NCBI RefSeq assembly: GCF_001305595.1
Contig: NZ_CP012402.1
Location: 1,261,001 to 1,325,000, forward strand
Direction of reading: 5' to 3'
DNA from: Azospirillum thiophilum
GTDB lineage: Bacteria > Pseudomonadota > Alphaproteobacteria > Azospirillales > Azospirillaceae
Length of the DNA stretch: 64,000 bases
Of this stretch, positions 16,464 through 24,700 are shown piece after piece. Made by a program: the position numbers and the translations under genes. Positions within the stretch are counted from its first letter, which is position 1; every line of letters begins with the position of its first letter. The notes under the pieces were generated by a model. It saw only the letters and a program-made list of their open reading frames with translations. It did not search any database and had not been told where the DNA came from.

Positions 16464-17939
16464 ATGACCATCCCCCTCTCCGCCGCCACCCTTCCGGCCA
16501 TCGCCGCCCGCGCCACGGTGCCTGCCTACGACCGTTCCGCGCTGTCCGCCGGCATCCTGCATTTCGGCATCGGCAACTTCCACCGCGCCCATCAGGCGGT
16601 CTATCTCGACAGCCTGTTCGGCCAGGGCCGCGACCATGACTGGGCGATCCTCGGCGCCGGCGTGATGCCGTCGGACCAGCGGATGCGCGACGCCCTGGAA
16701 GGGCAGGACTGGCTGACCACCGTCGTCGAGCAATCGGGCGCGCAGAGCCTCGCCCGCGTCACCGGCGCGATGGTCGGAATGCTGCCGGTCGGAGATGCCG
16801 ACGCCATTGTCGCCCGGCTCGCCGATCCGGCGATCCGCATCGTCTCGCTGACGGTGACGGAGGGGGGATACTACATCGACGCCTCCGGCGCCTTCGATGC
16901 CGGCCATCCCGCCATCCGCGCCGACATCGCGGCTCCCGGCAAGCCCACCACCGTCTTCGGCCTGATCGTCGCCGGGCTGGCCCGCCGCCGTAGCGCCGGC
17001 ACGGCGCCCTTCACCGTCATGTCCTGCGACAACATCCCTCACAACGGCGTCGTCACCCGCAACGCCGTGCTCGGCATCGCCCGGGCCGTCGATGCGGAGC
17101 TTGCCGCCTGGATCGCCGAGGCCGTGGCTTTCCCCAACGGCATGGTCGACCGCATCACGCCGGCCACCGGCGAGCAGGAGCGCGGCAGCCTGGCCCATGA
17201 TTTCGGGATCGACGACGCCTGGCCGGTGTTCTGCGAGGACTTCACCCAATGGGTGCTGGAGGACCGCTTCTCATCCGGCCGCCCGGCGCTGGAGGCGGTC
17301 GGCGTGCAGTTCGTCCCCGACGTCACGCCCTTCGAGACGATGAAGATCCGCATCCTGAACGGCGGCCATGCGGTGATCGCCTACCCGGCCGGGCTGCTTG
17401 GCATCACCTTCGCCCATGAGGCGATGGAAACGCCGCTGATCCGCTCCTTCCTGCAAAAAATCGAGCGGGAGGAGATCATCCCCACCGTTCCGCCGGTGCC
17501 CGGCACCGACCTGGACTCCTATTTCGGCATCATCGAGCGGCGCTTCGCCAATCCCAAGATCAAGGACACCATCCGCCGCCTCTGCCTCGACGGTTCCAAC
17601 CGCCAGCCGAAATTCATCGTGCCGTCCATCGCCGACCGGCTGAAGGCCGGTGCCGGCATCGAAGGGCTGGCGCTGGAATCGGCCCTGTGGTGCCGCTACT
17701 GCTACGGCGAGACCGAGGGTGGCGAGGCGATCGAGCCCAACGATCCCAACTGGGACCGCCTGACCGCAGTCGCCCGCCAAGCCCGCAGCGAACCGGCGGC
17801 CTGGCTCGACATGGAGGAAATCTATGGTGACGTCGGGCGGGCGCAACCGTTCCGCGACGCCTTCGCCGCGGCGCTGCGCTCCCTGTGGGCGGACGGCACC
17901 CGGACGGTCCTCGCTCGCTATGCCGGCGGAACGCCGTGA
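16464..17939 (+). CDS. mtlK: Mannitol 2-dehydrogenase (long-chain polyol dehydrogenase)
   Basis: A 491-residue enzyme of the polyol-specific long-chain dehydrogenase family, the normal length. The N-terminal Rossmann region holds ILHFGIGNFHRAHQAVYLD. The catalytic segment is KIRILNGGH with Lys294, Asn299 and His302, matching in spacing the Lys-Asn-His triad of Pseudomonas mannitol 2-dehydrogenase. VPSIADRLKAG and ALWCRYCYGETEGG are also typical. It oxidises D-mannitol (and often D-arabitol or sorbitol) to the 2-ketose using NAD. The upstream gap to the sorbitol dehydrogenase contains the repeat pair, but the operon direction is kept. Confidence 0.94.
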   Translation: MTIPLSAATLPAIAARATVPAYDRSALSAGILHFGIGNFHRAHQAVYLDSLFGQGRDHDWAILGAGVMPSDQRMRDALEGQDWLTTVVEQSGAQSLARVTGAMVGMLPVGDADAIVARLADPAIRIVSLTVTEGGYYIDASGAFDAGHPAIRADIAAPGKPTTVFGLIVAGLARRRSAGTAPFTVMSCDNIPHNGVVTRNAVLGIARAVDAELAAWIAEAVAFPNGMVDRITPATGEQERGSLAHDFGIDDAWPVFCEDFTQWVLEDRFSSGRPALEAVGVQFVPDVTPFETMKIRILNGGHAVIAYPAGLLGITFAHEAMETPLIRSFLQKIEREEIIPTVPPVPGTDLDSYFGIIERRFANPKIKDTIRRLCLDGSNRQPKFIVPSIADRLKAGAGIEGLALESALWCRYCYGETEGGEAIEPNDPNWDRLTAVARQARSEPAAWLDMEEIYGDVGRAQPFRDAFAAALRSLWADGTRTVLARYAGGTP

Positions 17940-17986
17940 CGGCCGACGCCTCCGTTGACGGAACACATCGCAAAGGACAGCCAGCC

Positions 17987-18994
17987 ATGACCGCTTTGCC
18001 GCAAGGCGACGGCGTGCCCGATACCCCGCGCCCTGCCCGACCCGATGCGATCTGCATGGGCGAGGTCCTGATCGACTTCATGCCCGCCGGCCCCGGCCTG
18101 CGCCCCGGTGTCATCGGCGCCTTCGAGCCGGCGCCGGGCGGGGCGCCGGCCAATGTCGCGGTCGGGCTGGCCCGGCTGGGTGTGAACAGTGCCTTCCTCG
18201 GCCGGACGGCGGCGGATGGGTTCGGCCGGTTCCTGGCCCGGTCGCTGGCCGACGCCGGCGTCGATGTCGGCCGCCTGCGCCTCGCGTCCGACGCCAGGAC
18301 GCCCGTCGCCTTCGTCTCGCTCGACGAGGCGGGAGAGCGTGAGTTCCTGTTCTATGGCGAGCCGATGGCCGGCTTTTCCTCCGCCGACCTTGATCTGGAG
18401 GCCGTCGCGGCGGCCCGGCTGCTGCATTCCGGCTCGATCGGGCTGATCGACCCGGCGGCGCGGGATGCGAGCCTGCTGGCGGTGGAGACGGCCCGCAACC
18501 ATGGACTGCTGGTTTCCTTCGACGCCAACCTGCGCCTGTCGCTCTGGCCGGACCGCGACACAGCCGCCCACATGATCCGCCAGGGCATCGCCGCCGCCGG
18601 CATCGTCAAGCTCAGCGACGAGGAGTTGGAGTTCCTGACCGGCACGGCGGAACCGGCCGAGGGCGGCCGGTCGCTGTGGCACGACGGCCTGCGGTTGCTG
18701 GTGGTGACGCACGGCCGCAACGGCTGCAGTTTCCTGACACACGAGGCCAACGGCCATGTGCCGGGCATCGCGGTGGCGACAGTCGACACCACCGGCGCGG
18801 GCGACTCCTTCGTCGCGGCGCTGCTGAGCGGCATTCTGGAGGATACCGGCACCGCCTTCACCCCCGACCGCCTGCGCACCATCTGCCGCTTCGCCAACGC
18901 GGCCGGCGCCCTGACCACCACCTCCCCCGGCGCCATCCCCTCGCTGCCCGACCGCGACGCGGTGAACCGGTTGCTGGACCGCCAGGGCACCTGA
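17987..18994 (+). CDS. PfkB-family carbohydrate kinase, probable fructokinase
   Basis: A 335-residue PfkB kinase. The substrate-binding N-terminus has CMGEVLIDFMP and the glycine-rich PGGAPANVAVGLARLG. The C-terminal signature is DTTGAGDSF, at about residues 267-275, with catalytic Asp273 and the anion hole GAG just before it. The position at the end of the sorbitol/mannitol operon makes fructose, the product of both dehydrogenases, the natural substrate, yielding fructose 6-phosphate. The start is supported by AAAGGA nine bases upstream. A strong hairpin follows the stop, which marks the end of the operon. Confidence 0.9.
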   Translation: MTALPQGDGVPDTPRPARPDAICMGEVLIDFMPAGPGLRPGVIGAFEPAPGGAPANVAVGLARLGVNSAFLGRTAADGFGRFLARSLADAGVDVGRLRLASDARTPVAFVSLDEAGEREFLFYGEPMAGFSSADLDLEAVAAARLLHSGSIGLIDPAARDASLLAVETARNHGLLVSFDANLRLSLWPDRDTAAHMIRQGIAAAGIVKLSDEELEFLTGTAEPAEGGRSLWHDGLRLLVVTHGRNGCSFLTHEANGHVPGIAVATVDTTGAGDSFVAALLSGILEDTGTAFTPDRLRTICRFANAAGALTTTSPGAIPSLPDRDAVNRLLDRQGT

Positions 18995-19015
18995 CCCTGC
19001 GCTCCTCCCTCAGGA

Positions 19016-19045
19016 TCGGCCGGCCGCCTCCTCCCGGCCGGCCGA
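19016..19045 (+). terminator. Terminator-like hairpin after the polyol operon
   Basis: TCGGCCGGCCG (19016-19026) and CGGCCGGCCGA (19035-19045) form a perfect 11-bp stem with an 8-nt loop, 21 bases after the fructokinase stop. No T-run follows. Confidence 0.55.
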
Positions 19046-19402
19046 AGCGATTCGGGCCCAAGCGGTATTTCTGAACTCCGCCCACACAATGGACGGCGAC
19101 CTGTCCCGTCGGCAGGCGCCGGCCTGCCGGAAACCACAGCGACAACGGGGCCGCCGCCATCCCCAATACCCCCGGATGCTGCGACGGCTATGGCGAAATC
19201 CTAAGCAACACAGATTCGAATCTGAACGAAAAAAAACGCTGAATTTAAAAAATACCCATACAATGGAAATCAATTTAAAATAATTATCTTTAGAGACAAG
19301 GCATATAACATGCACTTGTATTTATTGAAAACAATAAGATTTACTTGTTTTTTGTAAGTCTGTGTGGCTATATATTCCGCATATAAGCCAAGGGCGATAA
19401 TA
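19046..19402. other. AT-rich leader upstream of the giant-protein locus
   Basis: From about 19200 the composition switches sharply to AT-rich, unlike the rest of the window. It contains a perfect 14-bp palindrome (19211-19224) and TTATTG-aaaa-CAATAA (19322-19337). Several TAT/AAT stretches could serve as -10 elements, but I cannot fix a promoter. No gene is supported. An AAGGG ribosome site lies at about 19389-19393. Confidence 0.5.
19211..19224. promoter_or_regulatory. 14-bp perfect palindrome CAGATTCGAATCTG
   Basis: The sequence equals its own reverse complement. It stands at the start of the AT-rich leader, 179 bases before the start of the first gene of the locus. It looks like an operator for a dimeric regulator, but no such regulator is adjacent. 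Confidence 0.4.
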
Positions 19403-20227
19403 ATGGCAAAACCATTTCTCGCTATTCTATTATTTGCGGTTTATGGCTGCGTCGCCCACGCCAGTGTCAGCGGCGGGACGACCGTCACACCCGAGAGTTC
19501 CGTCATCAAATTATCGATTCTCAACGTAACCAGCGAAACGGCGACCGTCGGATACCGGTCCCTGCCGGCCAATCGGCCAAAGACCTACGGCAATTTCCTG
19601 GCAATCTGGCAAGGGCGCATGATCCCGTGGCAGGCGCCGCCGCTGTCGCGAATCACGATCCCCCAGGACACGGATTCCGGTTCGGTGGTGCTCAGCGGCT
19701 TCACGCTGGCCAATCTCGACTATGTGATCGGATACGGCACCGGGCCGAACACGTCCACCATCGCGGCATCGGTTCCGATCCCGCCCGACACCGGTTCCGA
19801 TAACGATTCCAGTGCCGCCCCGGCTCCGGCGGGAAATTCCGTGACCATGTCGCTCGCCAGCCTGACCGCGGAGGCGGTTGCCGTGCGCTATGCGACGCTG
19901 CCGGGATACCTGCCCTCCAGCTATGGGAACTGGATCGGCATCTGGCCGGGACAGATGTCGCCCTACAACCCCTTCAAGCCGCTGGCCTGCGCCGATGTGG
20001 CCTCCGACGCCAATCTCGGCACGGTCGCCATGAACGGCCTGTCGCTGGGGGCGGGAGAGATCTACACGCTGGTCTATTTCACCGGACCGGCGGTCCCGGC
20101 ACCAGCCGGCCAAGCCGCGCCGGGCTGCGCCGAAGCCTGGAGCGCCGGCGGCACTCCGGCACCCGACACCACCCTGGCCGCGGCAATGCTGGTCTTCCAG
20201 GCCGCCAGCCGCGCCAACACACCGTAA
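19403..20227 (+). CDS. Exported protein with two copies of an unassigned YGN-IW domain
   Basis: A 274-residue protein that I cannot assign to a known family. The N-terminus is a signal peptide (MAKPFLAILLFAVYGCVAHA); a lipoprotein alternative at Cys16 is weak because the lipobox is poor. The mature part has two repeats of about 95 residues (roughly 33-125 and 140-235). Each shows a strand, then Y-x2-LP-x3-P-x2-YGN-x3-IW-x-G-x-M-x-P, then a Gly/Val strand region ending in TGP. A Ser/Pro/Asp linker separates them. The frame opens at a GTG at 19364, but the ATG at 19403 after AAGGG starts a proper signal peptide. The next gene encodes two more copies, so both proteins belong to one system. Confidence 0.72.
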   Translation: MAKPFLAILLFAVYGCVAHASVSGGTTVTPESSVIKLSILNVTSETATVGYRSLPANRPKTYGNFLAIWQGRMIPWQAPPLSRITIPQDTDSGSVVLSGFTLANLDYVIGYGTGPNTSTIAASVPIPPDTGSDNDSSAAPAPAGNSVTMSLASLTAEAVAVRYATLPGYLPSSYGNWIGIWPGQMSPYNPFKPLACADVASDANLGTVAMNGLSLGAGEIYTLVYFTGPAVPAPAGQAAPGCAEAWSAGGTPAPDTTLAAAMLVFQAASRANTP

Positions 20228-20241
20228 CGACACACAGCAAT

Positions 20242-20270
20242 CTGCGCCCACCCGAATAGTACGGGCGCAG
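20242..20270. terminator. Intergenic hairpin 1
   Basis: CTGCGCCC (20242-20249) pairs with GGGCGCAG (20263-20270), loop 13 nt. It starts 14 bases after the stop of the exported protein. Confidence 0.45.
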
Positions 20271-20276
20271 TCCCAG

Positions 20277-20315
20277 GCAGGATTTCCCTGCCGGAAACCA
20301 GCAGGGAAATCCTGC
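20277..20315. terminator. Intergenic hairpin 2, 15-bp perfect stem
   Basis: GCAGGATTTCCCTGC (20277-20291) and GCAGGGAAATCCTGC (20301-20315) are exact reverse complements with a 9-nt loop. No T-run follows and the next start codon is 21 bases away, so it may be a terminator, a processing site or an mRNA-stability element. Confidence 0.5.
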
Positions 20316-20336
20316 GCCACAATTGAGGATGGCCAC

Positions 20337-21017
20337 ATGGCAACGATTATTTCGAGCGCCCAGAACACTCTGGTCCTGACTCTTTTGAACGATACCCTCC
20401 TTCAGGTCGATTACAACACCCTGTCGGGCAATATGCCGCAGACCTATGGCAACTACCTGGCAATCTGGCAGGACAACCAGGGCGTCATCCCCTACAATCA
20501 GACCGCCCAGAACACGACGCCCGTCAGCGGGAACACCCAGGCCGGCTCGACCACCTTCCCCGTCACCTCGCTGAACACCAACGGCTATGTCGTCTGCTTC
20601 GCGGTCGGCAAGCAGTTGACGACGCCGGCTCAGACCTACGGCAACGCCTGCTCGACCGCGTTCCTGCCCCCCGGTTCCGGCCCCGTCACCTATGCCCCGG
20701 GATCACTGACCTACTACTCCAACGGCACCAACAACCTCAACCTCAGCTACGCCCTGCCGATGGGCGACATGCCCAGCACCAACGGCGCCTGGGTCGGTCT
20801 GTGGAACGGTACGCTGGCGTCCTACACCTCCGCGCCGACGGCCGGCGCCGCCGCCATCACCTCGACCTCGTCCAGCGGCATCGCCTTCATCAACGGCATC
20901 AGCCTCGGCCGTGGCGCCACCTACACCGCAGCCCTGTTCCCCTCCGGCTGGAATGCCTCCACTCCCGCGGCGAGCCTGCTGACCAGCATGGCGGCGACCG
21001 TGACCTTCCAGATCTGA
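20337..21017 (+). CDS. Protein with two further copies of the YGN-IW domain
   Basis: A 226-residue protein without a signal peptide and with no family I recognise. Copy 1 (about 8-105) contains LQVDYNTLSGNMPQTYGNYL then AIWQDNQGVIPYN. Copy 2 (about 120-225) contains LSYALPMGDMPSTNGAWVGL then WNGTLASY, with the YGN degraded to TNG. Asn, Thr and Ser are abundant and charged residues are rare, as in extracellular or assembly-forming proteins. A GAGGA ribosome site precedes the ATG. It sits between the exported paralogue and the two giant genes, separated from the former by tandem hairpins. A role as a small subunit or binding module for the giant proteins is possible but unproven. Confidence 0.75.
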   Translation: MATIISSAQNTLVLTLLNDTLLQVDYNTLSGNMPQTYGNYLAIWQDNQGVIPYNQTAQNTTPVSGNTQAGSTTFPVTSLNTNGYVVCFAVGKQLTTPAQTYGNACSTAFLPPGSGPVTYAPGSLTYYSNGTNNLNLSYALPMGDMPSTNGAWVGLWNGTLASYTSAPTAGAAAITSTSSSGIAFINGISLGRGATYTAALFPSGWNASTPAASLLTSMAATVTFQI

Positions 21018-21140
21018 TCCTGTCCGGTTCTCCGGCGGACGCAGGTACTACCGTACACGGGATCGGTCCGGCAGGCCTCCTCCTCCCCGGGAGGCGGCCC
21101 GCCGGCGTTTCCTCGACCCCGCCACGACCGGAGGGCGCCC

Positions 21141-24100
21141 ATGGATTTCTTCACCAAGCTCTATACCGCCCGGCTCTACGCCGCCCAACCGGGAGCCGGC
21201 TTCTTCTATTACGTGCTGCCGGCCGGCTGCACCACCTTCCCCGACGACATCGGCCTGCAGGATGCGCTGACATCCGCGGCACTTCAGGGAAGCTTCGTCT
21301 ATTCCGCCGGCGATCCGAACATCACAGCCGCCACCGCCGAGAGCTTCGTGGCGGCGATCACCGCCGCCCTCGCCCAGTCCCAGGATTCCCGCGGCTTCCT
21401 CTGGCTGACCGACCCGACCACCATCAGCCCATCGACCTGCGCCATCATGAGTCTCAGCCCGGCGGGGGATGTGGGGGGGCCGCTTGCCGCCCGGATCGTG
21501 CCGTCGCTGTCCCTGACCCTGACCGGCGGCATGACGGTGAGCCTGGACGGGACGACGCTGTCCCTGACCAATGCCAACGCCGCGTTCCAGGGGTCCGCCC
21601 AGCCGAACAGCACCCGGAGTCCGAACGCACTCCTGCCCTGCGACGGAACACTGCGCGGCACCTTGCGGTTCGACAGCTTCATCCAGCGCCAATCGCTGTA
21701 CGATGCCTGGAACTGGGGCTTCCAATACGCCTTTCCTTCCAGCGACACCGATGTTTTGGCGGTGACCGCCCTGTGGCTGCCGTTGGCCGTCGGCAATCTG
21801 CCCAGTTCGGGCGACATGATCGGCTTCCACATCGCCATCGATCCCAGCGATCCCACGAACGCCTTTCTTCCGGCACGCACCACGGTGGCCTTTTCCGGCG
21901 AGATCCTGAATCAGCCCTCGGTCCCGGTGGCCCTGGCGTCGGGCTTCGCCACCACCACCGGCCTGCCGGTCTGGCTCTATCCCGTTCCGGGGCAGGTCGA
22001 CGAAAATCCCGACACCGCCTATCTGGTGTTCAATCCGGGATGCCAGCCGGACCGTGTCGGCCCCACCAGCTTCCAGGCGGCGCCGGCCGGTGCCTATGAA
22101 CTCGCGGTTCCCGACGCCCCGCCGGACAGCCGGACGCTGGGCATGATCGGCGGGTTGCTGGGAACCGAATACATCGATTTCCAGATACGCAGCGACAGCC
22201 AGGCCGGCGACCGGCTGTGGTTCGAAACCGGAAAGGCGGCCCTGGCACCCCGCTTCCCGTTCCCGGCCGCCTCGCCGGTGTCGGCACCGACCGACCCGTC
22301 GGCGCCGCTGCTGGAAAGCGGCTTCGTCACCTCCTGGGCGACGGTGGTTGCGGTGCTGGGCGACGGGCTGGTGCCCTATGTCGCCCAGCCCAAGGGTTCG
22401 CCGCTGCTGGGCCGCGATCCGGTGATCTACGCCTCCTACCCCAGCCTGTTCGGCGCCATGGATCCGGCGGTGGCGCTTCCCGCCGCTACCAGCCCGTTTC
22501 CGCTCGCCCCCTACGCCCTGGCCAAGGCCGGCGACGGTATCGTCGGCTTCGACGCCAGCCAGATCGCCAGCTTCGAAAGCCAGGTGCTGGCCGCGACGCG
22601 GCGGTCGGTGATCGGCGATGCCGGCGGCGGCACCGGCCTGAAGGCCACCGCCGTCAAACCGTCCTTCTTCAAATCGGCTTCCCTGTCCCGCGGCGGCAGG
22701 ATAGCCGCACTGGCGGCCGGGACCGGGCAGGATGTGGTCACCACCCCGTCCGGGCAGCTGGTGACGCTGGCGGCGGATGGCAGCTGGGAGGAAATCCTTC
22801 TCGGCAGCAATCTGGCGGCGGCAAGCAACGGCACGCTGGCCTTCCAACAGCCCGGGACCGACCTGCAGCAGGCCTTCTCCACCGGGGATCTGTTCCTGGT
22901 GATCGCCAACGCCACCCGGCTGGGCAGCACGGATCCCGAAGCCTCCGGCCCGCGGTTCCTGAACGGCATGACCATCGGCGATTGGCTGCTGACCGCCAAT
23001 GTCGGCTACAATTCCTATAACGACTACAGCAACGTGATCATCGTCAAGGGCTGCAAGGGCGCGCTCTACGATCCCTCCTCCGATGCGACCAAATCGGCGA
23101 GCCTGGTGTCCTCACAGGACAAATGGACGATGGCCACCGATTTCGCCGCACCGAGCGATCTCGACCCGGCCGACGGCTCGCTGCCGCCCGGCCCGCCGGA
23201 TCCGGCCGAACTGCCGGTGCTGTCGACCTGGCTGCGCTCCTATTTCCAGGCCGCCAGCGAACAGGCCGACACGGAATATTTCGGCACCTTCAATGCGATC
23301 GCGCGCAATCCCGACTGGACCGGCATCCTGATCCTGGCGATGGATTGCGGCCTGCCGTCCGACCTTGCCGGTCTGGCGGCGGGGATCACCGACCCCGGCG
23401 CGTTCATGGCGCACCATCTGGGCATCGAGGTCAGCCCGGTCGCGAACGACCCCGCGGCCACCAGCATCGCCCTGTCGTCGTCCAGCTCGATGTTCGGGCT
23501 GATCTATTACCAGGATCCGGACTATATCGCGCCCGCGGCAGGGCAGACCGTCACCCCGGTGCCGGTCGCCGAGGGGGCGGATTACGATTTCCGGGTGCTG
23601 ACGCTGCGGGTCCTGTTCGAGAACACAGCGGTCAAGCTGTTCCAGAGCTATGCCCAGGTGACGCTCAATTCCCTGTTCGGCATGCCGGTCGAACGGATGG
23701 GCGCGGATGGCGGCAACGATGCCAACGCCGTCATCCTGAAGGGAACCTACGTCAACAACAACGGCACGCCCATCTACAGCATGGGGGCGCTCCACACCAC
23801 CACCTATTATTTCGACAACAACGTCTTCAACAAGGTCGAGATCGACTCCGCGCAGATGAGCACGGTCGATGACGGAACACAGACCGGCATCCTCGAAAGC
23901 CTGTTCAGCTTCAGCGGCTACCTCGATTTCAAGCTGGTGCGGACGGCGGAGGGCGTGCCCTTCGACGTGTTCTCCTTCGGCAGCCCGGACGGCCAGGACA
24001 GTCTGCGCCAGGGGCTGCACTACGCGAATCTGGGCCTGCAGCTGACCTCGCCGGCGGCGACGCCGACCATGACCGATTTCCGCTTCGTCACCGACCAGAT

Positions 24101-24674
24101 CACCTTCGACATCGTGACCAGCACACCCCGGCCGGGATGCCTCTACACCAACTTCGCCCTGACCCTGAACGGGCTGACCTCCGGCAGCGCCGACGCCGCG
24201 CCGGAAGCGTCGAACTGGCTGACCATCATCCCCGATGCGGTGTTCAGGGGTGTCGGCGGCGCGGATTGGTACGGGCTGAGCTACCGGCTGGACATGGGAA
24301 CGCCGGGCGCGCTGGCCGGCAAGGCCAAGCTGACCTCCCAACTGCTGACCGCATGGTCCACCGACGGCAGCGGGACGGACTCCTACAACGCCATGGTCGG
24401 CATCCAGCTGCCGGGCACCGGCGGCGGAGCCAAGCTGATCAGCCTGCAGAATGTGCTGAAGCTGTCGGTCAACCAGATCTGGCTGGCCTATGACCCGGAC
24501 CAGTCGTCGTTCCTGCTGATGCTGACCGACATCGCCCTGCGCTTTCTCGGGCTGCTCAAGATCCCGCCGAGCGGCTCCACCCTCTTCTACCTGTTCGGAA
24601 ACCCCGAATCCGGGGGCAAGCCGTCGGGACTGGGCTGGTACGCCCTCTACAACAACGAGCCCGACAATTCCTGA
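21141..24674 (+). CDS. Large protein of unknown function (1177 residues)
   Basis: No signal peptide and no family that I can name. The N-terminus (MDFFTKLYTARLYAAQPGAG, then FFYYVLPAGC) is followed by a long sequence rich in Ser, Thr, Gly, Pro and Asp with many short strands and few charges. The C-terminal 350 residues contain strand-rich stretches such as TDFRFVTDQITFDIVTST, YTNFALTLNGLTSG and LKLSVNQIWLAYDPDQSSFL. They end in GSTLFYLFGNP and LGWYALYNN. The style of these segments resembles the beta-rich part of the 4079-residue protein downstream, so the two may be structurally related. The start follows GGAGGG. The gap to the next gene is 26 bases, so the pair is an operon. Confidence 0.75.
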   Translation: MDFFTKLYTARLYAAQPGAGFFYYVLPAGCTTFPDDIGLQDALTSAALQGSFVYSAGDPNITAATAESFVAAITAALAQSQDSRGFLWLTDPTTISPSTCAIMSLSPAGDVGGPLAARIVPSLSLTLTGGMTVSLDGTTLSLTNANAAFQGSAQPNSTRSPNALLPCDGTLRGTLRFDSFIQRQSLYDAWNWGFQYAFPSSDTDVLAVTALWLPLAVGNLPSSGDMIGFHIAIDPSDPTNAFLPARTTVAFSGEILNQPSVPVALASGFATTTGLPVWLYPVPGQVDENPDTAYLVFNPGCQPDRVGPTSFQAAPAGAYELAVPDAPPDSRTLGMIGGLLGTEYIDFQIRSDSQAGDRLWFETGKAALAPRFPFPAASPVSAPTDPSAPLLESGFVTSWATVVAVLGDGLVPYVAQPKGSPLLGRDPVIYASYPSLFGAMDPAVALPAATSPFPLAPYALAKAGDGIVGFDASQIASFESQVLAATRRSVIGDAGGGTGLKATAVKPSFFKSASLSRGGRIAALAAGTGQDVVTTPSGQLVTLAADGSWEEILLGSNLAAASNGTLAFQQPGTDLQQAFSTGDLFLVIANATRLGSTDPEASGPRFLNGMTIGDWLLTANVGYNSYNDYSNVIIVKGCKGALYDPSSDATKSASLVSSQDKWTMATDFAAPSDLDPADGSLPPGPPDPAELPVLSTWLRSYFQAASEQADTEYFGTFNAIARNPDWTGILILAMDCGLPSDLAGLAAGITDPGAFMAHHLGIEVSPVANDPAATSIALSSSSSMFGLIYYQDPDYIAPAAGQTVTPVPVAEGADYDFRVLTLRVLFENTAVKLFQSYAQVTLNSLFGMPVERMGADGGNDANAVILKGTYVNNNGTPIYSMGALHTTTYYFDNNVFNKVEIDSAQMSTVDDGTQTGILESLFSFSGYLDFKLVRTAEGVPFDVFSFGSPDGQDSLRQGLHYANLGLQLTSPAATPTMTDFRFVTDQITFDIVTSTPRPGCLYTNFALTLNGLTSGSADAAPEASNWLTIIPDAVFRGVGGADWYGLSYRLDMGTPGALAGKAKLTSQLLTAWSTDGSGTDSYNAMVGIQLPGTGGGAKLISLQNVLKLSVNQIWLAYDPDQSSFLLMLTDIALRFLGLLKIPPSGSTLFYLFGNPESGGKPSGLGWYALYNNEPDNS

Positions 24675-24700
24675 CCTGCCGCGGACCGGGGAGAAACGCC

